Source: Balamuthia mandrillaris
Taxonomy: Eukaryota; Discosea; Longamoebia; Balamuthiidae
Direction of reading: 5' to 3'
Assembly: GCA_031835245.1 (NCBI GenBank)
Contig: JAVKOQ010000560.1
Span: 1 to 27,550, forward strand
Length of the DNA stretch: 27,550 nucleotides
Position 1 is the stretch's first letter, and each line of letters opens with the position of its first letter. The translations under genes and the position numbers were made by a program. Positions 1-9,769 of this stretch are shown here, piece by piece. The notes below the pieces were generated by a model, which saw only the letters and a program-made list of their open reading frames with translations, ran no database searches and had not been told where the DNA came from.

Positions 1-2318
1 CTTTTGTGAACAAGGGTCTCGACCTTTTGATGAAAGGCCTCTCTCCTTCAAGGCTCTTAAAGTAACGCTTCAATGCCTTTTCATCCACCTTGCGAGAGCC
101 CAGCGTCAGCAGAAGGATCAGGTCGTAGGCTCCGCGCTTACCACGTTTGGTTCCATTGTCATGAAACTTGAACATGAACACCTCTTTGAGGATAGCGGGA
201 AGTGGGAGTTTCATTGCGGTCGCTATTTCGGAGCACAGAGTGGGAGCGGCATATCTCTGAGTCTTCACCATGTAGATGTGGCCGTCTTGGAGGGTTTCTG
301 GGGATGGCAGCTCTGTTACTTCAGCAGCGCTTGGGTTGCAAACGATGCCGCGCAAAGGGAAGAACTTGTTCAGAAGGTTTTGGCAACGCAGGCTGTGAAC
401 CACACGAGAGTCGGAAGCTGAAAGATCCACGAGAGAGACGAGGGTAATGGTAGACAGATCTCTCCACAGCTTCAAAGCGTTGTGAGGGTCTTCTGCTGCG
501 GAGGAAGCACTTGACGTGAGACACTCTCTGCCTTTCTCTTCTTGCTCGCTCTCTTCTTCCTCTTCCGTTTCTTTCTCTTTCTCTGCTTCGATGCGAGCTG
601 ACTCTTGCCGCTTCTTTGCACGAGCAAGAGTGGCAGCATACTCCGTCAAACCATCGGAAAGTAACTCAATGAGAGTCCTATAGGAGGTGGAATGGTTTAA
701 CGGAACCTCAGTAGGAGGAAAAGGTATGTGCTGGTATTTGACGTCTTTTTGCACGTTGGTCGCCAACCTTTTAAGCAGCTCCTCGCTGGCGTATTCTAGA
801 AAACCCCTTTCGGCCATCGTTACAAAGTGGGTGCGGAGGTAGGCCATGCAGAACTCGCTCAGAAGAGGGCAGTCATGATATTCGGCGATGTCGTACAGTA
901 GACATGCATTACTTTCGTCCACTTCTTTACACAAACAATATTGGCATCTCTATAATGTATCATACTGAGTGTGAGCGAATGAAGAGAACGAGAAGCAGAA
1001 AAGTTGAAAGAATGATGATGGCATACATAAACCAAAGCAGAAAGATTATAACGATGGGCGAGTGGCAATAGCTCCAACACAGCCTGTGCATTTGTAGCTT
1101 CTTGCTTCTTTTCGTCGATGATGTCGGGATTGGCACCGCTGTAAATGAATGCAAGCAATTGTTTGAAAATAGCAGGAGAGGTATCGTCCACCACGACTCT
1201 GTTGCTCTGTGCTTCCAACAATCCAGCTGTTGGTAGAAACATCGGCATCATAAGAGTTAAGAACAGACTCATTCTTATTGAAGAAAGATAGAGAGAAGAG
1301 AGGGAACAGAGAACAGAGAACAGAGAAGAGCGAAGAGAGGAGAAGAGAAGAGTTGAGCGCAAGCTAGAAACAAAGAAAAAAGAGAAGAAAAAAGAAAAAT
1401 AGGACAAAAGAAAGCAGCAGTACCAGAAAACATTCTTTCAAAATAAGGTGAAACGGCGGTCAATATGGACTTGTGGGCACGCAACGGCTGTCCTTGCACC
1501 ACAAACGTTACATCACTCAGTGCTTTGAGGCTGTTATCCAAAGAAGAAGAAGAAGCTGGTTTGCCTTCCTCCTCGCTTTTATCTTGGCAAGTCTTTTCAA
1601 GGCAGTCGAGCATAGATTCCACGAACGGGAAAGGATCAAAGGTAACACGCCGTGTTGAACCCTGCTGCATGTCTCCGGGTAGAACCAAAGGCACTTGATG
1701 TTTATGGGCGTAGTCTTTCAGCTCCTTTTCATGTGCGCGGACTTGCAGGTCATTTGTATAAACATATTCCTGGGATCGTTGGCTAAGTGTCTCTTTCTTC
1801 TTTTCTCTTTCTCTCTCTCTTTCTCTCTCTCCCTATCTCTCTTTGCTCTCTGCTCTCTGCTCGGCTCGCTTAGCTTCTCTCCTCTGGCGTACCATGAAAG
1901 CCTTAAAGACGGGCAAAGAAACGTCGGTCATGTGCACTGCAGCCATGGGTTCTTTAGGTTGGCTCGCCTCTCCCGCTTCGTCACTCTTGTCCGCGGTGAA
2001 CGGCGGCAACACGGCAGCAGCCCAAGCAGGCACGCGTGCATGAAACATGACGCGGTGGCCATAGACCTGCTGGGTACATGCCTTGTTGGTACCAACCTCC
2101 TCCTCCTCCTGACCTCCCGCTCCCGTTGTTTCACGCGCTGGTGCCTCAAACACGAAACGGAGGTCGGGATAGAAGCTTTCAGCCTTGGTGAGGAGCTGCT
2201 CCAACGGTCTGCTCTGCGGAAAGGAAAAGGTGAAGGGGAAGGCCGGTCGCCAGGGCTCGCCGTGCCGCTCGGCCTCCTTTTTGGCCGAGAAGGTGACGGT
2301 GGGGACTTGCGGCCACAT
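1..2318 (-). CDS. Double-BTB-domain protein, 3' end off the window
   Basis: Model: exons 2318-1893, 1769-1424, 1226-1027 and 949-<1; introns start gtacgc, gtactg and gtatgc. More than 640 residues are visible and the frame is still open at position 1, so the C-terminus is missing. Exons 1-2 encode a first, divergent BTB fold (VYGHRVMFHARVP, then VSLPVFKAFM joined to EYVYTNDLQV). Exons 2-4 encode a clear second BTB domain (LSDVTFVVQGQPLRAHKSI, FKQLLAFIYSG, then an NACLLYDIAEYHDCPLL helix). An acidic Glu/Lys stretch and about 200 residues I do not recognise follow. BTB domains dimerise and often bring substrates to cullin-3 ligases; that role is inference here. The ATG at 2318 has no in-frame upstream ATG before a stop about 50 nt away. 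Two tandem BTBs recall IBTK and RhoBTB, but no RCC1 or GTPase part is visible. Confidence 0.8.
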
Positions 2319-2594
2319 CTTTGTTTTATTTTTAAGGTAAGCTTCTGCCTTGGCCTTTTGCTACTCTTGACGAACACCGATAGGACCCTGCAACGCGATG
2401 GGCGAATGAATGACCTGTTCTCTCTCATTCATTCCGTTGTAGCGTTGCCGTATACTGGCGTCATTTGCAATGAAAACAAAGGGGAGGAGGAGGGAGGGAA
2501 AGGAAATGCTTATTGTGGGGGTGCGAAATACAGGATAACAAAAAAAAAGAAAGGTGTTTGTTTTGCGGGGGGAGACAGCAAAGGTTTGGTTTTT
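2319..2594. other. Intergenic spacer between two minus-strand genes
   Basis: This 276-bp spacer holds the 3' end of the dyskerin gene and the promoter of the double-BTB gene. An A-run lies near 2540. I see no conserved reading frame and no AATAAA on the minus strand. Confidence 0.5.
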
Positions 2595-4784
2595 TTACTT
2601 TGTCTTCTTCTTTTTCTTCTTTTTCTTTTCCTTTTCCTCCGATCCGTTTGCTTCGCTTGTCTGCAAAAGTCCAGAGAAAAATATATAAGCACGTGTTTAG
2701 GCTGACAGCTAGCATCATAACCAAGAGGGTAGGATGGTACCTTTGCTTTCTTTTTCTTCTTTTTCTTGTCCTTGGTGGATTCCTCCGATGTCTCTTCCTT
2801 TTTCGCCTCCGTTGATTGATCGTCCTCCCTCTTCCTCTTTTTTCCAACGGTTTCCTCCGTCGTAACAGAAACGACAGCAGGAGCCGATGGAGATGCTGAA
2901 GCACCATCCTCTCCTTGTTGTTGGTTGTAATCCACGTAGGCAGACTTCCAAGAGGTGGGTGTCTTCTCGTTGGGCCGTCCGTATTTGTCCAATTTGCCCT
3001 CCTTGATGAGCTCCTTCTTGAGTGAAGCCCTCGGGCCCAGACCCCAACGCCTAGGATAGGTGTCCCTCTCCATAATCACACGCTTGATCTTGGCGACCAC
3101 GCCGTGGTCGCAGGTTGCCATGTCGGCGGTGGACATGAGGGCAATGCCTAGGGCGATAGCCTCTCCCTTGGTGGTTATCAGCACGACCTCCTCGTTGACC
3201 TCCACGCCCGCCTCGTAGCGAAGGAGACCAGGGATCATAAACTTGGCACCGTAGCAGATGGCATTGACGGCACTGTCTTTGACAACCAGGCGCTTGTGTT
3301 TGACAAGAAGAGCTTCGAGGGGCTTGATGACTCTGCGAAGGTAGGTTTCTAATGTGAAGAGGGAAAAAGAGAAGTTAGCCATCAGAGCGAGTGAGCACGC
3401 GAGGGAAAGTAAAGGCCCTAACCATCTTTGGTAGTGTCATAAACGTGTTGAGCGTCAAGGATATCATGCATGGTTACCATGTTGTCCTGTGAAGCAGGGA
3501 AAAATAGGTAAACAAATGAAGGGGGAGAAAATCAGAGCTAACTAGGACGGTGAAACGAACGTGCTCAGTCAAGAGGCCAGAGCGCACACGCCGCAGTTCT
3601 TGCATGTGACCACCAACTCCGAGAATAAGACCAAGATGCACACAGAGTGTACGCAGGTAGGTACCGGCCTCGCAGTCCACCCAAAACACTCCCAAGTGCC
3701 TGTCCTTGTCAAACTCAAAGAGTTTGCTCTTGTAAATGGTTCTCACACGCAGCCTTCTTTTCACAGCAGAGATAAGGGGTGGGCGCTGGAACAGAGCACC
3801 GGTAAGTTTCTCGATGGCTCTAGTCAACTCTGTCTCATCTTTGATGGCATCATGAAGTCGGACGATGCAGACGTATTCCTTACCGGCATTTTGTTGTGAC
3901 TTTACCAGACGGGTGGCTCTTTGAATGCAAACAAGCAGACAGCCTGTGACCTTAGGATCAAGGGTGCCGCTGTGTCCCGTCTTCTCCACACGCAATATCC
4001 TCTTTACCCAAGCCACCACCTCGTGAGAGGAGGGGTTGGCGGGTTTGTCCAGGTTGATCACACCATAGCGAACGTAGTCATCAAGGGGTCGCTTCAACGG
4101 AGAACATCCAGAGGGGATTGGTGTGTAGTGTCCCGTGCGCATGTGTAGTTTGTCATAATTCTACAGAACAGGAACAAAAGGTAGGGATCAGGGAACCAAA
4201 AGGGAGGGATAATAGGGAATAAAAATAATTTGGAAAGAGAAAATTAAAAGGGGTCCCTCAGAGACAATAAATGAGTGGTCATAAGGCACAGCGCCTTTTG
4301 GGTAGGCAAACCCGACGCCTTTTCGTGCTCTTCAGACGCAAATTACTTTAATCACTGGGACTTCGGAATTTCTAGTGATTAATACGTAAGGAAAAAAAAA
4401 GAATTTACCTTGAGTAGAAGGGGCCATTTGGAGGTGTCGAGTGTGGAGGTCTTCTCCGGCGGAATGCTGAAGCTGTCCGTGTGTTGAAGCTCCGCGACGC
4501 TTTCGGCCTGCTTGCCCTTCTGCTTCTTTTGTTTCTTATCTGTTTGTGTACGGAATGCGGTGAGTGATCAAATCAATCAAAATTTTTAAGCCTCAATAAA
4601 TAAATTTAAAGCGAAAAAAATCAGATTCTATGAGTTGGTACTAAGTGTTATAGTCATCAACGCGATTCAATAAGTTGGTGGGCTATGACAATGAAAAACT
4701 GTTGTTCATCCTTTTCTTTTTTCGAGTATCGGAGATAACAAAAAAATAAATAAATTTTGATAGAAAAAAGTGCGTACCACTCAT
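2595..4784 (-). CDS. CBF5: Dyskerin / Cbf5, H/ACA snoRNP pseudouridine synthase
   Basis: Model: exons 4784-4778 (only ATGAGTG), 4539-4409, 4160-3561, 3486-3423, 3348-2741 and 2660-2595, giving 491 residues, normal for the family. It is the catalytic subunit of box H/ACA RNPs, which convert uridine to pseudouridine in rRNA and snRNA in the nucleolus. The N-terminal DKCLD region ends in [20 protein letters not shown]. The TruB catalytic domain carries [13 protein letters not shown], with the catalytic Asp in TLDP. A PUA domain follows ([20 protein letters not shown] to [15 protein letters not shown], then YPRRWGLGP). The tail is Lys-rich and nuclear-type, ending KKKKTK. The 7-nt first exon is supported by phase (G joined to AT gives Asp). 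The gene shares its promoter with TFB2. Confidence 0.96.
4540..4777 (-). other. Long intron 1 of CBF5 with an internal imperfect repeat
   Basis: At 238 nt this is the longest intron in the gene. Two similar AT-rich segments lie at about 4624-4660 and 4665-4695 (plus strand: gattctatgagttggta and gattcaataagttggtg). On the sense strand a TTGATGA is followed about 40 nt later by CTGA. These resemble C and D boxes but are too weak to call a snoRNA. Confidence 0.2.
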
Positions 4785-5294
4785 GATGCCTGTGTTGTGT
4801 CGATCGCGAACCGGTCCCCGCGGCACTGACTGAATGCGACTACAAATCATCAACAACATAATGAGGGACAATCAAAAAAAAAAACAGTGTACAACAAAAA
4901 AAAAAACCATCACCGAATAACCGAACCACACTCACGCACAACGACACAAGCGTAAATAATTTTTTTTTAAAAAAAACCCGAACCTTGGCTGCTTTTTATT
5001 TTTCCCTCCTCAAAAGAGCTCTCTCCCACCGCAACGCCTGCCCGCTTGTCTGGTCCCTGTCCCTGTGTCGCTACGTTAAAAAAAAAATTAAAAAAAAAAA
5101 AGGTAGAAAGAAAGTAAGCAAAAAAAAAAAATGGAGCAACGAGAAAGCCAAGACCCCTCAGCCTTCCTATTTTCTTCCTTCTTTGCGGGGGATGATCGAG
5201 GGTTCCGATTTGTGAGGGAGAGCTCCAATGGTGCTCAATTCCTGCACTCGGCCTGGTCAACGAGAGCGGAAAAGAAAGAAAAAAAGAAAGAGAG
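4785..5294. promoter_or_regulatory. Divergent promoter region CBF5 / TFB2
   Basis: This 510-bp spacer separates the two start codons. It is dominated by A and T homopolymers (around 4877-4907, 4961-4976 and 5084-5132), which are typically nucleosome-poor. GTGTCGAT lies about 15 bp upstream of the CBF5 ATG and is one base off the GTCGAC palindrome found in other promoters of the window. I see no gene in it. Confidence 0.5.
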
Positions 5295-6189
5295 ATGAAC
5301 GTCTTCGACTATGTGTCCAAGTTGCCGCAGGAAACCTTGGACAAGCTTTACACCGATCCTTGGACATGTCAAGCCATCTTTCGGTGAGGAGTTTCCTTTT
5401 TTTTTCTCTCTCTCTCAATGTTGTTCTGACCCGCTCTTAATAAAAATAATAACAGCTCAGTGCCACCGCTAGGCAAACAATTCGTGTTGCGTCTCCTGTT
5501 CTTGGATGCTCCCGTCGTGCTCGCCACCATTCAGTCCTGGGTTAAGCCGCAGTACAAGCCACAGCACGATGCCTCCGTCAACCGGCTGCTCACCTTGAAG
5601 GTCCTTCGCGAGGCCGACTCCTCGCGCGCCACCAGCTCTCAGCAGCAACCACCGCCCCACAGCAAGAGATCGTCCGCCGCGGAGCAGCAGCGGTGGTTCG
5701 AGCTGAACCCCGTCTTCAAGAGCGCCCTGCGGGTGGCCCTGTACACCAGCGACGAGCCGCCGTGGGCCACCGCCATGTCCTTCGACAAGCGGGCGCCCAG
5801 CGTGGAGCTGCTGGCGCGTTACACCAAGGCCTGTTGGGAGTCCCTGCTGCACTTCATGGTCGGCACCAGCGCCGAGAAGAAGCCCTCCAGCAAACTGGTT
5901 TCCTTACTCGTTAGCATGCAGCTGATGCAAATGTACTCCTCTCGTTTCTCTTCGCTCTGAACTCTGCTCTCGCCATCCTGACCTTCTTATTTGTTTTCTA
6001 CGTTGACGATAGCGAAGGAGAAGACGTTTTGCGGATAACAGAGAAAGGGTTTCAGTTTTTGTTGAAAGATGTATATACGCAGGTGTGGACCCTGTTGTTG
6101 GCCTACATTGACAGCGTGCAGCAGCAGGGAATGGACCTGAAGGACGTCCTCTCTTTCCTTTTCCAGCTGAGCTTTTGTACTCTTGGCAA

Positions 6190-6241
<52 letters not shown>

Positions 6242-6989
6242 TCCTTTGCTTCTCTTCTCTTTCTTCCAAAAAATAACTCTCCTTTCTGACCATGTTATGT
6301 GTTTGTGAAAACAGGACTATCCTGTCAAGACGCTTACTGAAGTGCAGTTGACCCTCCTCAAAGACCTCAAAGAATTCGGCCTCATCTACCAACGCAAGAA
6401 GAGCTCTCACCGTTACTACCCCACTCAACTGGCCATAAATCTCTCTTCCGGCAAGACCGCCGACTCTCTCCTCAGCACCAGCGATACTGCCGCACCAGGA
6501 GGGGATGGAGGAGGTGAGGGATGGATCATCCTCAGCACCAACTATCATCTCTACGCTCACACCAGCTCTCCTCTTCACATCCTCCTTCTCAGCCTCTTTG
6601 TCAAGCTTCAGTACCAACTGCCAAACTTGGTGGTGGGCGTCATCACGCGAGAGAGCGTGCGCGCCGCGCTGATGAACGGCATCACCGCCCAAAACATTCT
6701 CGACTTTTTGGAGCAGAACGCCCACCCGGAGATGCGCCGGCAGCTGCCCGTCATCCCAGAGACCATTGCCGATGAGATCCGTCTTTGGGAGAGTGAGCGC
6801 AATCGAGTGACCTTCTCCAAAGGTGTCCTCTATGACCATTTTCCCTCGGCGGAGGCCTTTGCAAAAGTGGAGCAGTACGCCAAGGATATGGGTGTTTGTC
6901 TATGGTCGAGCCCCGAGCGGTACATGCTGATCGTGAGCACCGCTGGGCATGAACTCGTTCGACCGTTTATACAAAAGTATCGAATGTAG
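5295..6989 (+). CDS. TFB2: TFIIH subunit p52 / Tfb2
   Basis: Model: exons 5295-5383, 5456-5932, 6013-6190 and 6315-6989, giving 472 residues (human GTF2H4 has 462). p52 anchors and stimulates the XPB ATPase in TFIIH, acting in transcription initiation and nucleotide-excision repair. Conserved blocks are VSKLPQETLDKLYTDPWTCQ, LGKQFVLRLLFLD, LRITEKGFQFLLKDVYTQVW, FGLIYQRKKSSHRYYPT and ITAQNILDFLEQNAHPEMR. The C-terminal p8/Tfb5-binding region includes FSKGVLYDHFPSAEAFAKV and ends in FIQKYRM. Intron 3 holds a long (CT)n run on the sense strand. The TAG stop lies only 30 bp from the stop of the convergent ZC3H14 gene. Confidence 0.96.
6192..6240 (+). repeat. (CT)n microsatellite in TFB2 intron 3
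   Basis: An almost pure CT dinucleotide run starts right after the donor gtttct. It lies wholly in the intron and is pyrimidine-rich on the coding strand. Confidence 0.95.
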
Positions 6990-7019
6990 AAGAAAGAATG
7001 AAAGGATTGTTTTTTGTTT

Positions 7020-7767
7020 TTATACTACGGTAGCTTCATCGTCGTCTTCTTCTTGTGTTTGCTGTGGTGGCTCTTCGGAAGGAATATTGTCTTGTTGATT
7101 TCGCTGTTGAAACTTAGAGATGGTTTCTGCGTCTAAGGCGGGCACTGATGCTGCTGATCTGGCCTGGAATACACTCCACGAGACGTTCGTGGCGTTATGT
7201 GCAAACTTGCAGCCTGGTTTCTTGCACTGTTTCCCCAAAGAATGAGAAGAATTAGGAAGAGGAATGAGAGAGAGAGAGAGAGAACAAACCTTTGCTCCAT
7301 GTTTGCATGGGGGAGCATGAGAGTAAGGACACAACGGTCCTTTGGTGCATTGCTTGCCGAACTTACAAGGGCCCTTTTCACCATCACCATGTCAGGAGAG
7401 GAGCGGAAGAGGGAGAGGAGGAGTGGAGAGGAAAGAAGTACCATTGGATGACTGTATTTGCAGCCTTTGACAGTGCACGTAAAGCCAAAGCGACAAGGGG
7501 GAGGTGTGGTGCTCTTTAGGATGACCACCGGAGGAGGCGCGTAGTAAGGGGAATGAAGTGAGGAAGTGGATGAGCGGTCGTGTACAAAGGCGCAGTTGGG
7601 TCGTGTACAGCGAGAGCCGTACTTGCAAGGCGTTGTTGGGTGGATGTACAGACAGTTGGCTCCAAACGTACACTTAGGCCACGCTCTGCAAAGTCATAGA
7701 AACCATCACATTAGGATGATAAGAGCAATGAACAAAGGCATTGATAGTGGAGGGAGAGGGAGAGAGA

Positions 7768-7814
<47 letters not shown>

Positions 7815-9443
7815 TAAACAAAAACAAAAACAAGCAAACAAGCAAACAAGCAAACAAGCGCAAGAACACAATACACACTTGCAAATTTCGGTTGGATGAA
7901 AATATTGGCACTCGTCCCCTTTGGTGCATGCTGGCCAGTATGTGCATCGTTTTACTTTTTGAGAGGCAATCTTTGTGGCTTGTCCTCTCGATCCTGCTTC
8001 TTCTTCTGCCTCCTGTTCCTCTTGAGCTGTCTCATTTGGCGCTACCTCCTCTCCCTCTTCTCTTATCGTTCTCCGCAGCCTTTTCTCAGGTGATTGGTTT
8101 GTCTCATCACCATTGCGACGGGGCCGTGTCAACGCTCCCAATTGCGATCTTCCTGTCAGCGTTATCACCACGTTTACCGGTGGTCGTCTATTATGACCTC
8201 CGCCAACGGCCACCCTACGTACAACTTCTCCTTCATTTGTAACGTGTTCTTCATTTTCCTGTTCCTTTTCCGTGATTGATGTCTTTCGTTTCCTTGAAGT
8301 ATTCTGCCGTTCGTGTTGTTGCTGTTGGTGGTTATTTTGAAGGACAGAGGAAGCGGCCGTTTGCAGCGCCGATCGCATCAAACGGGCAGGCGCCAGTCCC
8401 GTGTTTTGCTTAAGGGTTGGTCTTGAAGAAGTTAAAGAAGGCACGGAAGAAGAGGAAGAGCGGAATCTCCGTTCCCCTCTGCCGCGCGTAACAGCGGAAG
8501 AGGAGGCAACACCACCACGGACCTCACCTATTACAGAAGGCAAAGCTCGTGGACGTTGCACTACCTCTTCCTCTTCTTCCTCCTCCTCTTGTTGTACTTC
8601 TTCGGGGGCCTCCCTTTGCCTCTTTCTAACTTGAATTTCAGAAGTTAGCTGGGTAGTCGAAGCGTCGTTGAGTGTGCTTTAGTTATTCAAGAGAAAAGGT
8701 ATTTAGTTGGTTTGGTGTGTACAGAACGAGAGAAACAACAGAACGAACCTCTCCTCGGTAGAAGTGATGTCAACATTCTCGTCGTCTTCGCCATCTAAGT
8801 GGCAACAAACGGGTCAGTTAGAGACGTGGAGAGAGAGAGAGAGAGAGAACGAGAGAGCGAGAACAAGAGAGAGAACAGATGAGAGCCGGCGAAGAGAGAG
8901 AAGGGAAGAGTACCAAAGTGATACGTGGGAGGTGGTTGGGTACGTCCTTCTGGCAGTACGTCCCATAACCTGCAAAGGAAAAAATAAATAAATAAGAGCC
9001 ATGCCAAAACACCTCCAATCTCCAAATGCAGGAACAAATCAGTAGATGAAGCGAGACGAGACGAGTTACCAGGTGGCAAAGGCGTTGGCCTGTTGGGCAC
9101 CAAGAAAGGCATCCAGCTCTTGGGCCACTTGATTTTGTTGTCTTCCATTGCCGACCATAACCATAACGTACTCCTGTTGTAGTTTTTTAAAAAGAATGAT
9201 GTATGTTAGGGTCATGACATGGGAGAGAGGAGGTAAGTCAAATCCTTGGTTCTTGGACGCGGGAAAGAAAAAATAAATAAATGCACACTCGCGGTAGGCG
9301 CTACTCACCGATAAAACACCATCTGTGTGATCAGAAACCTCCGCTAGTCGCTTTTTAACAAGCTCTCGAATCTCCCTGTGTTGCGCAGGTTGCAAAACGA
9401 TCTTCTGGGAGGGATCGCTCGAAGAAGCGTTCGTCTCCGCCAT
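7020..9443 (-). CDS. ZC3H14: ZC3H14/Nab2-type poly(A) RNA-binding CCCH zinc-finger protein
   Basis: Model: exons 9443-9309, 9173-9070, 8969-8914, 8794-8749, 8676-7879, 7685-7442, 7373-7290 and 7226-7020, giving 557 residues. The family binds mRNA poly(A) tails in the nucleus and controls tail length and export. Residues 1-100 form the PWI-like Nab2 N-terminal domain (EYVMVMVGNGRQQNQVAQEL, then ANAFATWLWDVLPEG). A long disordered Arg/Glu/Ser/Gln linker follows in exon 5. Six CCCH fingers come next, among them CTYWPACTKGDECQYFH, CKYGSRCTRPNCAFVH, CRFGFTCTVKGCKYSH and CKFGKQCTKGPLCPYSH. The sixth (CKHGAK joined to CKKPGCKFAH) is assembled across the last intron, which strongly supports that junction. 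ZC3H14 usually has five fingers and yeast Nab2 seven. An in-frame upstream ATG at 9494 exists, but 9443 fits better. Confidence 0.93.
7757..7859 (-). repeat. (GA)n tract plus AAACAAGC octamer repeats in ZC3H14 intron 5
   Basis: A GA run at about 7757-7811 is followed by A-rich sequence and several copies of an AAACAAGC-like octamer at about 7831-7859. Both lie inside one intron. The GA run reads as CT on the coding strand. Confidence 0.9.
8826..8910 (-). repeat. GA-rich simple repeat in ZC3H14 intron 3
   Basis: A GA-rich, purine-biased stretch lies between exons 3 and 4 of ZC3H14. It is CT-rich on the sense strand. Confidence 0.8.
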
Positions 9444-9485
9444 CTCTCTTGCCGTTCCCTTTCTCTTGTCTCTTCCCTCCTGCAA

Positions 9486-9692
9486 TGACGTCATGCCCCA
9501 TGAACGAGGGGTATCTCATGAAAGTAATGACGTCATGCCCCCATGAACGAGGGGTCATCATTAGCATGGTGACGTCATACACTCGTCCATCTGAAATTTC
9601 AACATGATGACGTTAACTAAAGAGGGGTCATTCGATTTATGATAACGTCATTTAGATTTGGATGAGGGGTCTTTATGTCAATCGTGACGTCA
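9486..9692. promoter_or_regulatory. Array of TGACGTCA boxes alternating with GAGGGGT boxes in a divergent promoter
   Basis: TGACGTCA palindromes lie at 9486, 9528, 9570 and 9685; one-base variants lie at 9608 (TGACGTTA) and 9643 (TAACGTCA). GAGGGGT lies at 9506, 9549, 9622 and 9664. Box-to-box spacing is 42, 42, 38, 35 and 42 bp, with GAGGGGT usually about 21 bp from its neighbours. TGACGTCA is the classical CRE/ATF site bound by bZIP dimers, which is family knowledge; the binding factor here is unknown. The array sits between the start codons of ZC3H14 (9443) and transketolase (9770), so it may serve both. Confidence 0.75.
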
Positions 9693-9769
9693 TTAGTTGT
9701 TTTTTCTTTTGCCCAGCAGCAAAGGAAGGACTCTGCGATCTTTGCTTTGTTACTGTTCTGCACCACCCC

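Noticed and set aside
1695-2705. Plus-strand frame of 336 codons
   Set aside because: It runs antisense through BTB exons, a CT-rich intron and the CBF5 3' end. It shows low-complexity Leu/Ser/Phe runs and no domain.
5904-6839. Minus-strand frame of 311 codons opposite TFB2
   Set aside because: It is the shadow of well-conserved TFB2 exons and crosses their introns, including an Arg/Glu repeat from the (CT)n intron.
9486-9692. CRISPR-like array
   Set aside because: Spacing is regular, but the repeats are 7-8 bp boxes in a eukaryotic promoter; there is no long repeat and no cas gene.
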